Assembly (NCBI GenBank): GCA_023853785.1
Contig: JAJIRX010000026.1
Coordinates: 1-24,841, forward strand
Length of the DNA stretch: 24,841 nt
Source: Psilocybe azurescens
Taxonomy: Eukaryota > Basidiomycota > Agaricomycetes > Agaricales > Agrocybaceae
Direction of reading: 5' to 3'
Below the pieces are notes generated by a model. The model did no database searches. It was not told the DNA's origin and was given only the letters and a program-made list of their open reading frames with translations. Shown here piece after piece: positions 20,809 through 24,841 of this stretch (positions within the stretch are counted from its first letter, which is position 1; each line of letters opens with the position of its first letter). A program made the position numbers and the translations under genes.

Positions 20809-22254
20809 ATGTCTTATCAAGTGCCGCGGAAGGCTATACTCTCTAAAGAACAACTACAATACTTCCAGGAATCCAAAACCCATCAGGATATCGTTTCGTA
20901 CATTGAAGCCCTGAACGATGCAGTGATCGGATCCAAACTGACCGACGACTGCTCAATGTCGAACGTGAGCAAACAAACCGATTCCGAAAAGTTCGAAAAA
21001 CATATGGATGAATAGGGTGCTGCAGCTGTTCTAGGTTTATTTGACAAGGTAGAGCAGATTGCGAAGGATACACCGCCTGTGGATAACGCAGCGTCACGGT
21101 TTGGCAACCCTGCGTTCCGGACGTTCTATGATAAAATTTCGGAGGCAAGTAGTGTTTATTTCGGTATAGGGTCTGACTAATGCATGCTGTAGAACTCGAA
21201 TTCGTTCCATGATGGACTTCCCAACCTTCCATCGGAAAGTATCCCAGAGATATCGGTGTATTTCAACGAATCGTGGGGCAATCGCACACGGATCGATTAT
21301 GGAAGTGGCATGGAGTTGAACTTTCTGTGTTGGCTGTACGTTAGTGGTCTCTGAAATGTTTTCAATCATCTCATTTGTCACAGGATATGCTTGGAGCGTC
21401 TTGGTGTATTCCAAGAAAGTGACCACAAAGCCATTGTTTTGAAGATCTTTTGGAGGTTTGTCTGTTGTTCCATACTGATTTTGCTGTCGTTGACTTTCTG
21501 TAGATACATTCAAGTAATGCGCATTTTACAATCAACGTACTGGCTGGAGCCAGCTGGGTCGCACGGGGTGTGGGGTCTAGACGATTACCACTTCTTGCCG
21601 TTTCTGTTTGGTTCAGCACAATTGCGAGGTATGCAAGACATTCTCAGACATTTTCAATCTTTAACACATTTACAGGTCACAAATATATCCGGCCCAAAGC
21701 TATCCATGACGCCGAAATTGTAGAGGAGTATTCGCAGCATTACATGTATTTTGCATGCATCGCCTTTATCAATTCCGTGCGTCTTGCTCTCAGCATACTT
21801 GTTGAATAAGAATTAATTCGCAGCTGTAGATCAAGACTGCCTCTCTTCGATGGCATTCGCCTATGCTCGACGATATCTCGGCGGTAAGCACCCTTCTCGT
21901 CTATAGTTTCCCCCTTGCTGATTGTGTACAGGTGAAAACATGGGATAAAGTCAACTCTGGAATGATCAAGATGTATCTAGCAGAGGTTCTAGGAAAGCTC
22001 CCCGTCATCCAACATTTCCTGTTCGGATCTATCCTGACTTACGATGGGCCCGAAACACCGCGATCAGACGCAAGCCAGGACGATGCCCATCGAGGGCATG
22101 CGCATGCAGATCTGGGGGAGCTGGGCAGAGAGAGGTTGGATGGGGAGACTGCTGCGGCATCCCTGTCCCTTCCGTTTTTGCGTCTGCACAAATAGACAAG
22201 GAGCCTGGCTTCAAGCTTGCTGGTCCTGGCATACGCCCAGTCCCTTTTGATTAG
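20809..22254 (+). CDS. PTPA: PTPA / Rrd-type activator of protein phosphatase 2A (prolyl isomerase), C-terminal frameshift
   Basis: PTPA loads metal into and activates PP2A catalytic subunits and has peptidyl-prolyl isomerase activity. The start at 20809 gives [19 protein letters not shown]. Conserved blocks are [110 protein letters not shown] and [20 protein letters not shown]. Exon 1 is 20809-20964 and exon 2 is 21016-21144. The next intron (21145-21192) is GC-AG: gag|gcaagt...gtag, with a gactaat branch site. Further short introns follow. Near 22107-22140 (G-rich) one base appears to be missing. In frame the product ends at 22193-22195; one frame over, the typical fungal tail [18 protein letters not shown], ending in GIRPVPFD, runs to a stop at 22252-22254. 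Confidence 0.96.
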
Positions 22255-22420
22255 ATTGTCGCTTGTAATAAACCCGTATCAGTTACGTAATATATATATA
22301 GCAGTTGCTAAGCTTTGACCTTTTCATATAACTCGGCTCGTATCTGCAGCCAGTGTCAACTCTCAACAGCGAGTACCGATGAACATCTGATATTAGGCTT
22401 AGAGGAGAAATCAAAATTAC
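22255..22420. promoter_or_regulatory. Short spacer with TA repeat between PTPA and the F-box gene
   Basis: This 166-bp spacer contains a polyadenylation-like aataaa at about 22267 and an alternating TA run at about 22290-22300. The run may act as a TATA-like element for the F-box gene starting at 22421. Confidence 0.45.
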
Positions 22421-24105
22421 ATGGACGCGCAGGCTCAACATAACTTGGAGGACTCCGGGGACACGGACTCGTGGATATCAATATGTTCTGGTACCACAAC
22501 GCAGTGCGCGGAATTGCCGTTTCATGGGAATAGAGATATCCTGGATGAAATCTTCGAATACCTGGCACTTGAAGACGGCGTTAATTCTGAGGATGTACGC
22601 TCGGGAAGGCGAAAACTGAGGTCTCTGGCCGTGATGTGCAAGGCCTTCTTGGAACCTGCCCTAGACCAACTATGGAGATCACTGGAGTCTCTTCCCACTT
22701 CTCAATATCTTACCTGCGTTCCAGGAGAGCGACGGTACTTATGTGAGTGGCTTAACGCTTGCGACGTGAGATCTCACGTATGGACTCATACAAGGTCCTG
22801 CGCGGCGCAGTGAGTCCGGAAGAATGGGCACGGTTCGACTGGTACGCGCGCCGAGTGCGAAAGTTCACCTACACGCGAGATCCACCACAGCTGGATATCG
22901 CAATGCACACGTATTTCCGCCTGGCGCAGCTGCACTCTGCGCCGATCCTCCCGTCCCTGCGGCACTTGCACTGCCCAGTAACCAACCAGGGCGACTTTCT
23001 CATCTCGGGCATATGTCTCTTCCTTACGCCGTCGCTGCAGTCGCTGGAGTTCGAGGTGATTACGTCGGTGGAGGATAAGCTGTGTGGGACGGTGTTCCAT
23101 ACCCTTATCGCCGACGGGGCGCAGATGCAGAAGATCATCCTGCGTGGCAAGGGCTTGTCGCGGGACACGATCTCCATGGCTATCCAGTTTCAGCATCTGA
23201 GGGAACTGGAGGTCGAGAGCATGGGGGACGCTTTGGATATGGATATCCTGGAAAGGATAGGGGCGCTTCCGTCGCTCGTGGATCTGGCCATTGATTTTAC
23301 CGACGCGAATATACCGCCGTTGGACAAGGATATAGGCATGAAGGACCTCAAGAGCTTCATGATCACGGCGTCGGTTCCGTTCATCCGCGCGTTCCTGCCG
23401 CGTATTGCGAGCCAGGATCTGGAAACGTTCGTGGCGGTCTCGCCGTCCAACCCAGGTGTGAACAAGAAGGATTTTATTGAAGAGGTCGTGTCGCGGTGGA
23501 AAGACACGCTTGTCCGCGTCGCGCTGGTGCATAAGCCGGCAGCGCTCGATGAGGTTGTGGAGGAGCTGAACACATCCGTGTTCAGCCCGCTGCTTCCTCT
23601 GCGCAAGCTGACCTATCTCAGGCTGGAAGGGTACTCGATGGAAATCACAGACGCCGATATAGGCAATTTTGCTAGGGCATGGCCGGAGATGACGACGCTG
23701 CTCCTGCCGTTTATTAACGCGGGCCGACCGCGTCCAACGGTCGAATCGCTAAGGACGCTATCACAACTCGCGCCTAAACTACGCTATCTACGCATCCCCC
23801 TGCAGACAAGCAACCTGCGGTTCAACCCGAATCATCATCAGGCGCCGGCGGTGGAGCCTGAGCCGGGACATAATCTGCACACGCTGACTGTGGCCAGCTC
23901 GGATGAGCCTTGGGAGCTAAGGGAGGTGCTGCACCTCGCGCGGTATATCGACCATTTTTTCCCGAACCTTGTGTTTTTGCTGCCGTTTTGCGGTGCGGAC
24001 GCGGAGAGATGGATGCAGGTGCATGATATTATTCAGATGTATCAGACTGTACGGCAGGAGGCGATTGGTAGCGAGAGGGGCAAGCGGCAAATTGCTATGA
24101 CATAG
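22421..24105 (+). CDS. F-box / leucine-rich repeat protein, putative SCF substrate receptor
   Basis: The ATG at 22421 gives MDAQAQHNLEDSGDTDSWIS. An F-box-like segment at about residues 30-90 reads LPFHGNRDILDEIFEYLALE, then AVMCKAFLEPALDQLWRSLE, the usual Agaricomycete F-box pattern. One intron lies around 22749-22800. The likely splice is gtgagt at 22745-22750 to ..acaag before gtcctg, joining RRY to VLRGAVSPEEWARFDWYARR, but the phase does not close exactly, so the junction is uncertain or one base is wrong. The long second exon is irregular LRR: LPSLRHLHCPVTNQGD, LTPSLQSLEFEVITSVED, FQHLRELEVESMGDALD, LPSLVDLAIDFTD, LPLRKLTYLRLEGYSMEI, WPEMTTLLLPF and LAPKLRYLRIPL. It ends at TAG 24103-24105. 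It is a paralog of the minus-strand gene at 17046-18731. The target protein is unknown. Confidence 0.84.
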
Positions 24106-24746
24106 TAAGCATGGCCAGGCCATAGCGTTCTATTTTGGTAGGCACGGGGTTTCTTTTCATCTGTTCGTTTACTTGATGGTCTGTTCTCCACCATTACATT
24201 GACCTTTAGATTCCTGATTTTATGTATTTCTCCAGTTTTTTTGTCTTGCATGTTGTACGTCTCGATACCACTCAGTCGCCAATACTTACTGTACAAGTAA
24301 CTTACAAAATGAAGCATTTCCGGAGCCGACTTGTCAGCTACGGCCAAATTTACCCCTACTGGGGCGATGTATCCGTGGAAATAAAGATTCATCATTCCGA
24401 CGGCAAGTTTTCGCCTTGCAACGAAAATGTGAATCACACAGTACAATTTGTAGCAAGAAATTTCGCAAGCTTGGGTAGAATCGTTTAGGCTGTGTCTGAT
24501 TCTTGTCCGATTTTTACACTTGTATAGAATAAATAAGGTGCCTTTGTACTTTGTAGTTGAGACAATAGTTTACTACGGCCGTTGAACCCCTTTGTGTACG
24601 TCAGTTAGTGTCAAGGAGGCACGTGGGAACATCAGCAACAGTTTCTTACACCACGACCACCACGACCCGCTTTCGCTCTTTTCTTTCTCAAATCCTAGAA
24701 AAAGGCTCCCTGAGCGGTCTTAGGTGCCCGCTCAGCTTTTACAACG
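24106..24746. promoter_or_regulatory. Intergenic region upstream of the partial gene at the right edge
   Basis: These 641 bp contain a 3' UTR-like AT-rich part, a short open frame at 24309-24488 without recognisable features, an aataaa at about 24529, an E-box CACGTG at 24620-24625 and a repeated accacgacc (about 24650-24668) about 90 bp before the next ATG. The promoter role is inferred. Confidence 0.4.
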
Positions 24747-24841
24747 ATGAACAGGCAGTCATCGGCCACGATGAGTGTCCACCAGCGTCTGGAGGCCGCC
24801 ACCGACCTCTCAAAGCTCTCTCCCATCTCCGACGATATCAT
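24747..24841 (+). CDS. Start of an unidentified protein-coding gene, 3' truncated by the window
   Basis: The ATG at 24747 (context aacgATGA) opens a frame that stays open to the window end: MNRQSSATMSVHQRLEAATD, then LSKLSPISDD. A second in-frame ATG lies at codon 9. The leader upstream is C/A-rich with a CACGTG element. There are too few residues to name a family. Confidence 0.5.
   Translation, partial: MNRQSSATMSVHQRLEAATDLSKLSPISDDI

Noticed and set aside
22786..23532. Long minus-strand frame opposite the F-box gene at 22421
   Set aside because: It is the antisense shadow of a GC-rich coding exon. Its product is His/Arg-rich and unnatural, while the plus strand has clear leucine repeats and homology to a paralog.
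24309..24488. Short frame MKHFRSRLVSYGQIY... in the right intergenic region
   Set aside because: About 60 codons with no recognisable domain, in an AT-rich 3' flank. Nothing supports expression.
1..24841. Transposon, retroelement, CRISPR-like array or biosynthetic cluster
   Set aside because: No transposase or reverse-transcriptase motifs, long terminal repeats, spaced direct repeats or cluster enzymes were seen on either strand.

Overview
This window is nuclear DNA of a filamentous basidiomycete, most likely an Agaricomycete. The evidence is many short (about 45-80 nt) GT-AG introns with TACTAAT/CTAAT-type branch sites, compact divergent and convergent gene pairs, a Pdr5/Cdr1-type full-size ABCG transporter, and F-box/leucine-rich proteins of the style amplified in mushroom-forming fungi. 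No bacterial-style operon, CRISPR array, IS element, rRNA or tRNA was seen.

Layout. (1) 73-2159 (+): 3' part of the 75-78 kDa iron-sulfur subunit of mitochondrial complex I (NDUFS1). (2) 2452-8311 (-): PDR-type ABC drug transporter, convergent with NDUFS1. (3) 9319-11058 (-): MINDY-family K48-ubiquitin deubiquitinase with a C-terminal CaaX box. It is divergent from (4) 11465-13022 (+), a C3HC4 RING protein with a partly duplicated Ser/Arg-rich exon. (5) 13515-14338 (+): the prenylated R-SNARE YKT6. (6) 14339-17045: no gene I can defend, but one long open stretch (15714-16685) reads like a decayed F-box/LRR gene. (7) 17046-18731 (-): F-box-like LRR protein. (8) 19160-20644 (-): SURF6/Rrp14 ribosome-biogenesis protein, head-to-head with (9) 20809-22254 (+), PTPA, the PP2A activator prolyl isomerase. 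(10) 22421-24105 (+): a second F-box/LRR protein, clearly paralogous to (7). (11) 24747-end (+): first codons of an unidentified gene.

Most genes are housekeeping (respiration, ribosome assembly, phosphatase assembly, vesicle fusion, ubiquitin editing). The accessory part is the efflux pump and the F-box/LRR paralogs. The DUB and the putative E3 share one 406-bp promoter region, and SURF6 and PTPA share a 164-bp one.

The most striking feature is that conserved genes are repeatedly broken by 1-2 nt indels, several in short homopolymers: NDUFS1 x4, ABC transporter x4, F-box(-) x2-3, SURF6 x1, PTPA x1. MINDY, YKT6 and the RING gene read cleanly through every splice junction. The rest of each broken protein is well conserved, so assembly or consensus error is the first explanation and recent pseudogenisation the second. 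The other notable features are two micro-exons (10 nt and 23 nt) that carry key functional residues, and a perfect 28-bp palindrome inside a coding region. I do not see convincing evidence for a wholly new biological system.
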